This document shows positions 1 to 7,940 of a DNA stretch of 64,000 nt, piece after piece. Under the pieces are notes generated by a model that was not told the origin of the DNA, made no database searches, and saw nothing but the letters and a program-made list of their open reading frames with translations. The stretch is from the NCBI GenBank assembly GCA_958296045.1, contig CATQHT010000003.1, positions 135,246-199,245 of the forward strand, in the 5' to 3' direction. A program made the position numbers and the translations under genes. The DNA comes from Rhodothermales bacterium. GTDB lineage: Bacteria > Bacteroidota > Rhodothermia > Rhodothermales > Bin80. The first letter of the stretch is position 1; each line of letters starts with the position of its first letter.

Positions 1-1
1 G

Positions 2-184
2 CAGTCTGGCAAACAGGTGATCGCCGTGGATCCGCGCTATTATAGGCCTGCAGAGGTGAACCGATTGCTCGGCGATGCCTCCAAAGCCCGGGCGCAGCTG
101 GGATGGGTGCCGCGCTACACGCTGGAATCCATGATCGACGAAATGGTGTCCGCCGACCTGGAAGCCGCAAAGATAGAGGGATAG
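2..184 (+). CDS. gmd: GDP-mannose 4,6-dehydratase, C-terminal fragment (runs in from the left edge)
   Basis: The reading frame is open from base 2 to a TAG at 182-184 and encodes 60 residues, including [17 protein letters not shown] and [17 protein letters not shown]. These match the C-terminal end of GDP-mannose 4,6-dehydratases, short-chain dehydrogenase-fold enzymes that convert GDP-mannose to GDP-4-keto-6-deoxymannose on the route to GDP-fucose or GDP-rhamnose. The N-terminal NAD-binding and catalytic parts lie outside the window. The stop is 4 bp before the next start, so it is co-oriented and probably co-transcribed with the nucleotidyltransferase genes that follow. Its identity rests on the C-terminal motif only. 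Confidence 0.85.
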   Translation, partial: QSGKQVIAVDPRYYRPAEVNRLLGDASKARAQLGWVPRYTLESMIDEMVSADLEAAKIEG

Positions 185-188
185 GCCC

Positions 189-941
189 ATGGCAAATCAA
201 CTCAAAGGGGTTGTGTTAGCTGGCGGCACAGGAAGCCGCCTGTTCCCGCTGACAAAGGTGACCAACAAGCATCTGCTCCCGGTCGGGCGTTACCCCATGA
301 TTTTTCACCCGCTGCTCAGGCTCAAAGAAGCCAGCGTGACGCGCATCGCCCTGGTTACTAGCCCGGAGCATATGGGAGATGTAGTCAACTTGCTAGGGAG
401 CGGCCGCGACCTAGGTGTTGATCTAACGTATCGTGTCCAGGACAAGCCAGGTGGGATCGCCCAGGCATTGGGGCTGTGTGAGAATTTCGCCGGCGACGAC
501 CCGCTGGTCACCGTACTGGGCGACAACATTTTAGAAGACAGTCTCCTCGAACACGCTGATTTGTACCGCGAACAGGGAAGAGGCGCCCGCGTGCTGCTCA
601 AGCGGGTCCGAGACCCAGAGAGCTACGGCGTACCCCGGTTTGAGGGTGACACGATCGTTGAAATCGTTGAAAAACCGAAGTACCCGCCGAGCAGCTTTGC
701 GGTGACCGGCATCTATTTCTACGATCGGGAGGTGTTCGACTTTATCCGCCAGCTTTCGCCCAGCCGCCGCGGTGAATATGAGGTGAGCGACGTCAACACC
801 TCCTACGTTCGGCACAGTCGCCTAACATACGGTGTGCTCAACGGATGGTGGGGCGACGCCGGAACCCTTGAAGGGTGGCACGAAGCGAACCGGCTGGCAC
901 GCTACTTGGTGTACGACGGCTATCCCCACCAGAGCGACTGA
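189..941 (+). CDS. Glucose-1-phosphate thymidylyltransferase-like sugar nucleotidyltransferase
   Basis: The 250-residue protein opens with VVLAGGTGSRLFPLT and NKHLLPVGRYPMI, the nucleotide- and sugar-phosphate-binding signature of RfbA/RmlA-type nucleotidyltransferases. VLGDNI (about residue 108) supplies the metal-binding Asp, and VEKPKYPPSSFAVTGIYFYD is the sugar-binding segment. These enzymes make NDP-sugars from sugar-1-phosphate and NTP in the cytoplasm. At 250 residues it is shorter than RmlA (about 290) and lacks the C-terminal allosteric extension. It lies 4 bp after the gmd fragment and its stop overlaps the start of the next gene, so translational coupling is likely. The exact sugar and nucleotide cannot be read from the sequence. 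Confidence 0.85.
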   Translation: MANQLKGVVLAGGTGSRLFPLTKVTNKHLLPVGRYPMIFHPLLRLKEASVTRIALVTSPEHMGDVVNLLGSGRDLGVDLTYRVQDKPGGIAQALGLCENFAGDDPLVTVLGDNILEDSLLEHADLYREQGRGARVLLKRVRDPESYGVPRFEGDTIVEIVEKPKYPPSSFAVTGIYFYDREVFDFIRQLSPSRRGEYEVSDVNTSYVRHSRLTYGVLNGWWGDAGTLEGWHEANRLARYLVYDGYPHQSD

Positions 942-1414
942 TGCGCTGGCGCGATGGCGTGATTCACGACTGCGTGGTGACGCGACTGGAACTCTATTCC
1001 GACTCGCGAGGGTGGCTTGCGGAGTTTTTTCGCCAGGACGAGCTCACCGATGCGCTGCATCCGGTCATGGGATACCTGTCCATGACACTCCCGGGCGTGG
1101 CGCGCGGACCCCACGAGCATGTGACGCAGACAGACCTGTTCGTCTTCTTCAGCGGCCAATTCAGGTTGTACCTCTGGGATACGCGCCCGGAATCGCCAAG
1201 TCTTGGGATCCGCCAGGTACTCACGCTGGGCAAGGATACACCCGCGACCGTGCTGGTCCCACCCGGGGTTGTGCACGCCTACAGGAATACATGCCCGCAC
1301 AAATCCCTCATCATCAACTGCCCTAATGCCCTGTATGCGGGGCCGGGCAAGCGTGACCCGGTGGACGAAATCCGGCACGAAGACACAGCGGACCACAACT
1401 ATATGATGGATTAG
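941..1414 (+). CDS. dTDP-4-dehydrorhamnose 3,5-epimerase-like cupin
   Basis: The 157-residue protein has RmlC-type features: DSRGWLAEFFR near the N-terminus, a histidine-bearing GPHEHVTQTDLFVFFSGQ strand pair, and VLVPPGVVHAYRNT. RmlC-family cupins epimerise 4-keto-6-deoxy NDP-sugars. I chose the ATG at 941 because it overlaps the preceding TGA (TGATG), which is the typical coupled arrangement; an in-frame start at 875 would run back through the upstream gene. It sits between two sugar nucleotidyltransferases, which fits a nucleotide-sugar biosynthesis cassette. It is somewhat shorter than canonical RmlC (about 180), so it could be another sugar 3,5-epimerase or a FdtA-like ketoisomerase. Confidence 0.75.
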   Translation: MRWRDGVIHDCVVTRLELYSDSRGWLAEFFRQDELTDALHPVMGYLSMTLPGVARGPHEHVTQTDLFVFFSGQFRLYLWDTRPESPSLGIRQVLTLGKDTPATVLVPPGVVHAYRNTCPHKSLIINCPNALYAGPGKRDPVDEIRHEDTADHNYMMD

Positions 1415-2419
1415 ATGAAGCTTGTTATCCCCATGGCTGGCCGTGGCAAGCGGCTGCGTCCGCAGTCTTCGGTGACGCCGAAGCCACTGCTCAGTGTGTG
1501 CGGCCGCTCTATGGTCGAGCGCATCATTGAAGGGTTTCAAGGTACGCTGCCGCGTCCTGTGGACGAATGTGTGTTCATTCTAGGACCGAGCACCGAACGC
1601 GAAGCACGTCCAATACTGAAGACTATCTGTGCACGCCAGAAGGTGCAGCCGCACTTTGTTGTTCAGCATGAGCCTCTGGGCACGGCACACGCCGTGGCTG
1701 TGGCGGATAAGCACCTTTCTGGGGAAGGGATTGTCGTATACGCCGACACCGTGTTCGACATGGGAGACCCGGTCACATTGGAGGGCTGCGACGTGATGGT
1801 GTGGGTCAAGCATGTGGAGGACCCCAGCCGCTTCGGCGTCGCGGTACGCCAAGGCGAACGTGTCATAGCCTTTGTGGAAAAGCCGCAAAAGCTGATTTCT
1901 ACGGAGGCCCTGATAGGCATCTATTATGTGCGCGACCTAGCGGACCTGGCGCGCAGCATCCAGACCCTGTTTGATCAGGATATCCAAGGTAAAGGTGGAG
2001 AGTATTATCTCACCGATGCATTCGATGACATGCTCAAGGCCGGGGGCATTTTCAAGACCACTTCGGTAAGACATTGGCTGGACTGCGGCACGCTCGAAGC
2101 GTTTATGGCAACCGCTCGCCACCTGATGCGCGAAGGGAGTCAAGACGTCGACGAAGGTACCTTTACGGCCCAACAGTCTGTCTTCATCCCGCCGGTATAT
2201 GTAGGTCCCGGGGCAGTGATTACCGACTCGGTGATCGGGCCCTACGCTTGCATTGAACAGAATGCTAAGGTGCAACGCTCCGTGCTGCGCGATACCATCG
2301 TTTTTGAGGGCGCCTCCGTTGCTGGTACCGTGCTTCGTGACAGCTTCGTTGGCGCACACGCCCGCATAACTCCCCGCATGACCACCGTCAACATCGGTGA
2401 CTATTCCGAACTCAGGTGA
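1415..2419 (+). CDS. NDP-sugar pyrophosphorylase with C-terminal left-handed beta-helix
   Basis: The 334-residue protein begins MKLVIPMAGRGKRLRP, a variant of the GGxGxRL nucleotide-binding loop, followed by TPKPLLSVCGRSMVERI. VVYADTVFDM supplies the metal-binding Asp and VEKPQ the sugar-binding segment. The C-terminal third (from about residue 250) has hexapeptide-type strands such as PPVYVGPGAVITDSVIGPYA and SVLRDTIVFEGASVAGTVL, typical of left-handed beta-helices in glucose-1-phosphate thymidylyltransferase-like proteins. Unlike the 250-residue enzyme encoded at 189-941 it therefore carries an oligomerisation or acyl/acetyltransferase-like tail. It starts directly after the preceding stop and overlaps uxaA by 4 bp. 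Substrate is not determinable here. Confidence 0.8.
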   Translation: MKLVIPMAGRGKRLRPQSSVTPKPLLSVCGRSMVERIIEGFQGTLPRPVDECVFILGPSTEREARPILKTICARQKVQPHFVVQHEPLGTAHAVAVADKHLSGEGIVVYADTVFDMGDPVTLEGCDVMVWVKHVEDPSRFGVAVRQGERVIAFVEKPQKLISTEALIGIYYVRDLADLARSIQTLFDQDIQGKGGEYYLTDAFDDMLKAGGIFKTTSVRHWLDCGTLEAFMATARHLMREGSQDVDEGTFTAQQSVFIPPVYVGPGAVITDSVIGPYACIEQNAKVQRSVLRDTIVFEGASVAGTVLRDSFVGAHARITPRMTTVNIGDYSELR

Positions 2420-4062
2420 GGGCATCCTTGGCTGTCCTCAGGATTCATCCGCAGGACAATGTCCTGGTCGCGCTTGATACCCTGAGTCCGGGCGCAATGC
2501 TGCAGGGCTCCCTGGCGACCCGCTCGCGTATCCCCGCAAAGCACAAGGTCGCAGCGGCAGACCTGGTACCGGGAGATGCGGTGGTGATGTACGGCCTGCG
2601 CGTTGGCCGCGCCACCAAAGCGGTTAAGGCGGGTTCGCTCTTAACAACGCGCAATGTGACGCATGACGCTGCACCCTATGTGGTGCGAAAAGGGCAGTTG
2701 CGCTGGCAGGCACCAGACGTGACGCCCTGGAAAGGCCGACACTTCGACGGATACCATCGCAGCGACGGGCAGGTAGGTACCGCGAACCGCTGGATTGTCC
2801 TACCACTCGTCTTTTGCGAAAACCGCAACATCGGCGTCCTGAAGGAAGCCTTGGAGCAGGAGCTTGGCTATAGCGCCGCGGCGCCCTACCGGCACCTAGT
2901 GGCAGCCCTGGTGGCTCGCTACCGGGCTGGCGCCTCACCCGATGATCTGAGGGCCACCCAGTGGTCGGCCTTGCAGGAGCCGGAAACGCAGCGTGTATTT
3001 GTCCATATCGACGGCATCCACTTTCTGACGCACACGCTGGGCTGCGGTGGAACGCACTATGATGCACGGGCGCTCTGCGGCCTCTTTGCTGGCTACCTCC
3101 ACCATCCCAACGTGGCCGGTGGCACCGTGCTCAGCCTGGGATGCGAGAATGCTCAGGTTGGCATCCTGCAAGAAGAGCTCAGGCGCCGCAATCCGCGCTT
3201 TAACAAACCATTGCTCGTCTTCACACAGCAGCGGCATCCGTCCGCCAACGCTATGCTGCGCCGAGCACTGCAGGAAACCCTGGCAGCGCTTGCCGAGGCG
3301 AACACACTACGGCGACGCCCAGCACCGCTGTCCAAGCTCTGCGTCGGGCTGGAGTGCGGAGGGTCTGACGGCTTCTCTGGGCTGAGTGCTAACCCGGCTA
3401 TCGGGCATGCGTCCGACCTCTTGGTAGCCCTCGGAGCGCGCACCATCCTGGCGGAATTTCCAGAGCTGTGCGGCGTGGAGCAAGACCTGATAGACCGGTG
3501 CGAACGAGTGAGCGACGCGCAGCGGTTTGCCGACCTTATGGAGCAGTATGCGCAAAGGGCCGCATCGGTAGGCGCGGGCTTTGATATGAATCCATCTGCG
3601 GGCAACATTCGGGACGGACTGCTTACCGATGCCATGAAGAGCGCCGGTGCCGCAAAGAAGGGCGGCACGGCTCCTGTCACGTCTGTGCTGGACTATCCAG
3701 AATATGCTAGCCAGCCCGGACTCCACCTGTTGTGCACGCCCGGTGGCGATGTAGAATCCACTACGGCAATCGCCGGTGCCGGAGCGCAGATCATCCTGTT
3801 TTCTACTGGGATGGGAACACCGACCGGCAATGCCGCAGCTTCGGTGGTGAAGATCTCCTCCAACACGGATCTGTCCAGACGGCTGCCAGACCTGATCGAC
3901 CTGGACGCTGGCACAATCCTTGGCGGGCACGAAACGATAGAGGATGCAGGCGCCAGAATCCTGGATTTCGTCATCGCCGTAGCAAGCGGCAAAATCAGGA
4001 CCTGTGCCGAGGTGCTGGGGCAATTCGACTTTATTCCTTGGAAACGCGGCGTTTCGCTTTAG
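2416..4062 (+). CDS. uxaA: Altronate dehydratase (UxaA family)
   Basis: The 548-residue protein has an N-terminal SAF-like domain (residues 1 to about 95, ending near AVKAGSLLTTRNV) and then the large UxaA catalytic region, with GYHRSDGQVGTANRWIVLP, HTLGCGGT, CVGLECGGSDGFSGLSANPA and GLHLLCTPGGDVESTTAIAG. Altronate dehydratase converts D-altronate to 2-keto-3-deoxygluconate, the third step of galacturonate breakdown. The start is a GTG at 2416 whose GTGA overlaps the previous stop. Together with the KduI/IolB-like isomerase, TRAP transporter and UxaB-like reductase downstream it defines a hexuronate utilisation operon. Length and motif order match single-chain UxaA proteins. Confidence 0.93.
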   Translation: MRASLAVLRIHPQDNVLVALDTLSPGAMLQGSLATRSRIPAKHKVAAADLVPGDAVVMYGLRVGRATKAVKAGSLLTTRNVTHDAAPYVVRKGQLRWQAPDVTPWKGRHFDGYHRSDGQVGTANRWIVLPLVFCENRNIGVLKEALEQELGYSAAAPYRHLVAALVARYRAGASPDDLRATQWSALQEPETQRVFVHIDGIHFLTHTLGCGGTHYDARALCGLFAGYLHHPNVAGGTVLSLGCENAQVGILQEELRRRNPRFNKPLLVFTQQRHPSANAMLRRALQETLAALAEANTLRRRPAPLSKLCVGLECGGSDGFSGLSANPAIGHASDLLVALGARTILAEFPELCGVEQDLIDRCERVSDAQRFADLMEQYAQRAASVGAGFDMNPSAGNIRDGLLTDAMKSAGAAKKGGTAPVTSVLDYPEYASQPGLHLLCTPGGDVESTTAIAGAGAQIILFSTGMGTPTGNAAASVVKISSNTDLSRRLPDLIDLDAGTILGGHETIEDAGARILDFVIAVASGKIRTCAEVLGQFDFIPWKRGVSL

Positions 4063-4363
4063 CGATACGCGCACGCCCGTACCCAGGTGCTCTCCGCTGG
4101 CAACGCATCGTGCCTGAAAACAAGGCATGACGCGCGCGTCGCACCGGCACTTACGGAAGGTTGCCGTATACTTTGCCTTGGTTTGAATCCCGTTCGGGAA
4201 TTCTCCAACCCATTAACAGATCAGCCGCTGCGCTATGGTACCTCCGCGCCCTGTGGGACGCTTCCTTACCGGTCCGCCCAAGCCTTCGCCAGCCCGCGCC
4301 TTCGCGGGTCGGGCCGTAGTGCCAGGGCAGCCGGCGCTTCGTAATGTAGAGTTGTTCGACGCC
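4063..4363. other. Noncoding gap between uxaA and the isomerase gene, with a short hairpin
   Basis: About 300 bp without a convincing gene. It contains a perfect short hairpin at 4293-4308 (6-bp stem CCCGCG/CGCGGG around CCTT) not followed by a T run. This is the only sizeable gap inside the uronate operon, so it is the most likely place for an internal promoter or attenuation element. I see no clear -33/-7 promoter or operator repeat. Confidence 0.4.
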
Positions 4364-5176
4364 ATGCCGGAGATGAACCAGCGAGCGTGTATCGTGACAG
4401 GCAACAACTCAAGTCTTCGCTACCTGCGATTCGCCCGTATCGCACTTAGTCCTCAGCAGGCCGACTATGCTCCCATCCAGGTCACGATGCGTAGCACCGA
4501 CGAAGGGCTGTTCTATGTCAATCGTGGCCGCGCTTTGATTGAAGCAGATGGTAAAGTACACCACCTCAGCGCATATGATGTCCTGTATGTGGGGCTGGGC
4601 GCGTCGCTCACCATCCATGCGGCGCACGAGCCTTGCGATATAAGCGAGTTTCGGGCCATCGATTGCCACACCCGATACCCCAACGTGCTGGTGCGGCACG
4701 AAGATATCGAAGGCACACCGCTGGTCGCCAACGTTGGAACACGGCGCCCTATGTCGCAGCGGACCGTGTACAAGCGCATCGATCAAAATGTGCAGGCTTG
4801 CCGCCTGCTGTTTGGCGACACCTATATGGCCCATATCGGAGGAGTGGGCAGTTATCCTCCGCACTTTCACGGCCCTGATGGTCCCTACGGGCTGCGCAAG
4901 GATGCTAAAGAGGAGATCTACCATTTCCGCTGCACCAGCGCGATCGAAGGCGATACCCCTTATGTGCTGCAGAATTGCGCGCGTCCCGGCGAGCCGGTGA
5001 ACACCTATGTGCACCTGTTCGATGAGCAGGCGATAAACGTTACGCCCAACTACCACGACACGATGGCCCCGCCTACCGTCGACTTCATGTTCACCTGGTG
5101 CCTGGGGGCGTTCACGGAAAACGTGCGCGAATGGGCCAGAATCGTTACGCGCCCCGGCTATGAAGATGAGTGGTAG
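4364..5176 (+). CDS. KduI/IolB-type uronate isomerase
   Basis: From ATG 4364 the protein is about 270 residues, the normal size for 4-deoxy-L-threo-5-hexosulose-uronate isomerase (KduI) and 5-deoxyglucuronate isomerase (IolB), zinc cupins. The metal-site pattern is visible as SYPPHFHG followed by EEIYHFR. C-terminal segments AINVTPNYHDTM and FTWCLGAFTENVREW fit the same fold. The frame is open up to 4235, but that upstream part crosses a hairpin and has low-complexity Pro/Ala/Arg sequence, so the later start is preferred. It sits between uxaA and a TRAP transporter. No UxaC isomerase is in the window, so this enzyme may supply the galacturonate-to-tagaturonate step or act on unsaturated uronates; this is inference from context. 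Confidence 0.8.
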   Translation: MPEMNQRACIVTGNNSSLRYLRFARIALSPQQADYAPIQVTMRSTDEGLFYVNRGRALIEADGKVHHLSAYDVLYVGLGASLTIHAAHEPCDISEFRAIDCHTRYPNVLVRHEDIEGTPLVANVGTRRPMSQRTVYKRIDQNVQACRLLFGDTYMAHIGGVGSYPPHFHGPDGPYGLRKDAKEEIYHFRCTSAIEGDTPYVLQNCARPGEPVNTYVHLFDEQAINVTPNYHDTMAPPTVDFMFTWCLGAFTENVREWARIVTRPGYEDEW

Positions 5177-6164
5177 ATGTAGTCGAGCACTCACGTTCGG
5201 AGCGACGCTCCTGATCTTGGCTGGGTGTCAGGCGAACCAAGAAGTGCGTGTCATCAAGCTTGGGCACGGACTCGATACCAATCACCCGGTGCACCAGGCT
5301 ATGGTGCACATGCAGCAGCGGGTGCACGAATCAAGCGGGGGAACCCTGCGGATAGATATCTATCCCAGCCAGCAGCTAGGGACAGAGAGGCAACTGCTAG
5401 AGCTACTTCAGCTGGGCAGCCTCGGCATGACCAAGGTGGCGGCGGCCGTCTTGGAGGGCTTCGCCCCTTCGTACAAGGTGCTAAGTCTGCCCTATCTCTT
5501 TCGTGACGAGGCGCACCGCTTCGCCGTATTCGAAGGCCCCATAGGAAAAGAGCTGCTCCTTTCAAGCGAAGGCTACTGGCTACGAGGACTCACCTACTAT
5601 GATGCTGGCAGCCGCAGCTTTTACACCAAGGATGTACCGGTGCGCACGCCTGACGACCTGAGGGGACTCAAGATCCGCACGCTGGAAAGCATCACCCAAG
5701 TTCAGATGGTCAACGCGCTCGGCGGCTCGGCTACCCCTATCTCTTGGGGGGAGTTATATACCGCGCTGCAGCAGGGCGTCGTGGACGGCGCAGAAAACAA
5801 CCCGCCCTCTTTCTATACCTCCCGGCATTATGAGGTCTGCCGGTACTACACCCTGGACGAGCATACCGGGATACCTGATGTGCTACTGATCAGCACCATC
5901 GTGTGGAACAAGCTCACGCCTGAGCAGCAAGCGTGGGTCACAGAAGCCGCCAACACGTCGGCCCAGTACCAGAAACAGCTCTGGAAGCAAGCCACCGACG
6001 AGGCACTGGCCGCGGTACAGGCTGCTGGCGTAGAGGTGATTATTCCAGATAAGGCTCCGTTTGCGGCCAGAAGCAGTGCCGTGTATGACTCCTATGTAGA
6101 TCAGCCCGAGGTGGCAGACCTTATTCGGCGTATACGGGCCACCACTACTGATTCTGGCTCGTGA
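5160..6164 (+). CDS. dctP: TRAP transporter solute-binding lipoprotein (DctP family)
   Basis: The 334-residue protein starts with a lipoprotein signal ending LILAGC, so it should be anchored in a membrane with the binding domain in the periplasm. The body has the DctP pattern: IKLGHGLDTNHPVH, LRIDIYPSQQLGTERQ, then RTPDDLRGLKIRTLES and GVVDGAENNPPSFYTSRHYEV, which holds the Arg and carboxylate-binding segment. It delivers organic acids to the DctQM permease. Its start overlaps the isomerase gene by 17 bp (a second ATG is at 5166). In this operon the likely ligand is a hexuronate, an inference from the neighbours. Confidence 0.93.
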   Translation: MKMSGRCSRALTFGATLLILAGCQANQEVRVIKLGHGLDTNHPVHQAMVHMQQRVHESSGGTLRIDIYPSQQLGTERQLLELLQLGSLGMTKVAAAVLEGFAPSYKVLSLPYLFRDEAHRFAVFEGPIGKELLLSSEGYWLRGLTYYDAGSRSFYTKDVPVRTPDDLRGLKIRTLESITQVQMVNALGGSATPISWGELYTALQQGVVDGAENNPPSFYTSRHYEVCRYYTLDEHTGIPDVLLISTIVWNKLTPEQQAWVTEAANTSAQYQKQLWKQATDEALAAVQAAGVEVIIPDKAPFAARSSAVYDSYVDQPEVADLIRRIRATTTDSGS

Positions 6165-6640
6165 CTGCCCTAGATCAGGTGCGTAGCCGGGTGGATCGAG
6201 CGCTCAGCGTGGTTCTTATCACCATAATGTCTGCGCTGGTGCTGGATGTGCTGTGGCAGGTCTTTACACGCTTTGTGCTTAGCAATCCCAGCTCATACAC
6301 CGAGGAGCTTGCCCGATACCTTATGATATGGGTCGGCCTCCTTGGCGCCGGGTTCGCCGCAGGCAAAAAGATGCACCTTGCGGTGGACCTTCTGCCCCGG
6401 AAATTGTCAGGCCAGCGGGCCAAAATTCTCGCTGCCGTCATTCACAGCTGCGCCCTGCTGTTTGCCATTAGCGTGCTCATCGGAGGTGGTGCCCGACTGG
6501 TATGGACCATGCTGCACTTGGGCCAGACCTCCGCAGGGCTGCAGCTGCCGCTTGGATACGTGTACTTAGCGGTGCCTATCAGCGGTGTCCTGATCGCATT
6601 CTATGCCCTGTGCGACCTGATTACCACGCTTCGTACCTGA
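6161..6640 (+). CDS. dctQ: TRAP transporter small permease subunit (DctQ)
   Basis: The 159-residue protein has four hydrophobic segments and the DctQ pattern FTRFVLSNPSSYTEELARYLMIWVG followed by FAAGKKMHLAVD, read here as shorter pieces of one motif. DctQ pairs with DctM in the inner membrane to form the sodium-driven TRAP permease. The start is a GTG at 6161 whose GTGA overlaps the stop of dctP; its own stop overlaps the ATG of dctM. The gene order P-Q-M is the standard one. Confidence 0.92.
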   Translation: MTALDQVRSRVDRALSVVLITIMSALVLDVLWQVFTRFVLSNPSSYTEELARYLMIWVGLLGAGFAAGKKMHLAVDLLPRKLSGQRAKILAAVIHSCALLFAISVLIGGGARLVWTMLHLGQTSAGLQLPLGYVYLAVPISGVLIAFYALCDLITTLRT

Positions 6641-7932
6641 TGGAAATCACTGACGCGCTGGTGCTGGCAGGCTGCTTCGGGGTACTATTGGCCATCGGCA
6701 TCCCTGTTGCCTACAGCATTGGGCTGGCCACTGTCGTCACCATGCTGCTCAGCATGGATCTGGTACCTGCCGTGACCACCACGGCACAGCGCATCGCTAC
6801 CGGGCTAGATAGCTTCGCGCTGCTGGCCATCCCCTTCTTTATTCTTGCTGGTCAGATAATGAACCGGGGAGGCATCGCACGGCGGCTAATTGACTTCGCC
6901 AAATCGCTCTTGGGCCTGCTGCCCGCACGGCTGGCCCATGTGCACATCATGGCGTCCATGTTGTTTGGTGCTCTTTCGGGATCGGCGGTGGCCGCGGCCT
7001 CAGCGGTGGGCGGTGTCATGGCGCCCCAGATGGAAAAGGAAGGGTACGGCAAGGACTACGCTGCGGCAGTCAACATCACCTCTGCTACCACAGGGCTTCT
7101 GATACCGCCCAGCAACATCCTTATTGTGTATTCGCTGGCCAGTGGCGGCGTGTCCATTGCGGCGCTGTTCTTGGCCGGTTACCTGCCAGGGATATTGGTG
7201 GGCCTTGGCCTGATGGCTGTGGCGGGCATTATGGCGGTAAGGCGCGGCTACGGAGCCAGAAAGCCGCAGGACCTCATTAAGGTGTTGCGGACCTTTCTCG
7301 AGGCGGTCCCCAGTCTCACGCTGCTGGTAGTCGTGATGGGCGGCATCATCCTGGGCATCTTTACCGCCACCGAGGCCGCCGCTATCGCCGTGTTGTATGC
7401 GCTGGTGCTGTCTTTCTTGTATCGCGAGATTGCTGCGCGCGACCTGCCGGGGATCCTGATTGACGCCTGCCTAACGACCGCCGTCGTGTTGTTGTTGGTT
7501 GCGACCTCTGTTGGTATGAGCTGGATCATGGCATATGTCAACATCCCGCAGAATGTGGCTACGGCGCTGGTCACGGTTTCGGACAACCCGGTGGTAGTTC
7601 TCCTGATCATCAACGTGCTGCTGCTTAGCGTAGGCACCTTTATGGACATCACTCCAGCGGTGCTCATCTTCGCGCCCATATTCCTTCCGGTGGCCTTGGA
7701 TCTGGGTATTGATCCGGTCCACTTTGGCATTATCATGGTCTTCAACCTCTGCATCGGACTCTGTACGCCCCCAGTCGGTACGGTGCTGTTTGTGGGTGTG
7801 GGGGTCGCTAAGACCTCCATCTCCAGCGTTCTGCGTCCCTTGGTACCGCTGTTTGTGACTATGGTGCTTGTGCTTCTGGTTGTCATGTATGTGCCCGGCC
7901 TCAGCCTGTGGCTGCCGGACTTGTTCCTGTAG
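6640..7932 (+). CDS. dctM: TRAP transporter large permease subunit (DctM)
   Basis: From ATG 6640 the protein is 430 residues, the usual DctM length, with about a dozen hydrophobic segments. Diagnostic stretches include IPFFILAGQIMNRGGI, LFGALSGSAVAAASAVGG, LIPPSNILIVYSLASGGVS and a second, related half with FNLCIGLCTPPVGTVLFVG. It forms the substrate channel of the transporter with DctQ. An in-frame start 46 codons upstream would read through dctQ in another frame and was rejected. The ATG overlaps the dctQ TGA. Confidence 0.95.
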   Translation: MEITDALVLAGCFGVLLAIGIPVAYSIGLATVVTMLLSMDLVPAVTTTAQRIATGLDSFALLAIPFFILAGQIMNRGGIARRLIDFAKSLLGLLPARLAHVHIMASMLFGALSGSAVAAASAVGGVMAPQMEKEGYGKDYAAAVNITSATTGLLIPPSNILIVYSLASGGVSIAALFLAGYLPGILVGLGLMAVAGIMAVRRGYGARKPQDLIKVLRTFLEAVPSLTLLVVVMGGIILGIFTATEAAAIAVLYALVLSFLYREIAARDLPGILIDACLTTAVVLLLVATSVGMSWIMAYVNIPQNVATALVTVSDNPVVVLLIINVLLLSVGTFMDITPAVLIFAPIFLPVALDLGIDPVHFGIIMVFNLCIGLCTPPVGTVLFVGVGVAKTSISSVLRPLVPLFVTMVLVLLVVMYVPGLSLWLPDLFL

Positions 7933-7940
7933 CCGTAGTG

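Noticed and set aside
4087-4344. An 85-residue open frame between uxaA and the isomerase gene
   Set aside because: It overlaps a hairpin and low-complexity DNA and has no recognisable features.
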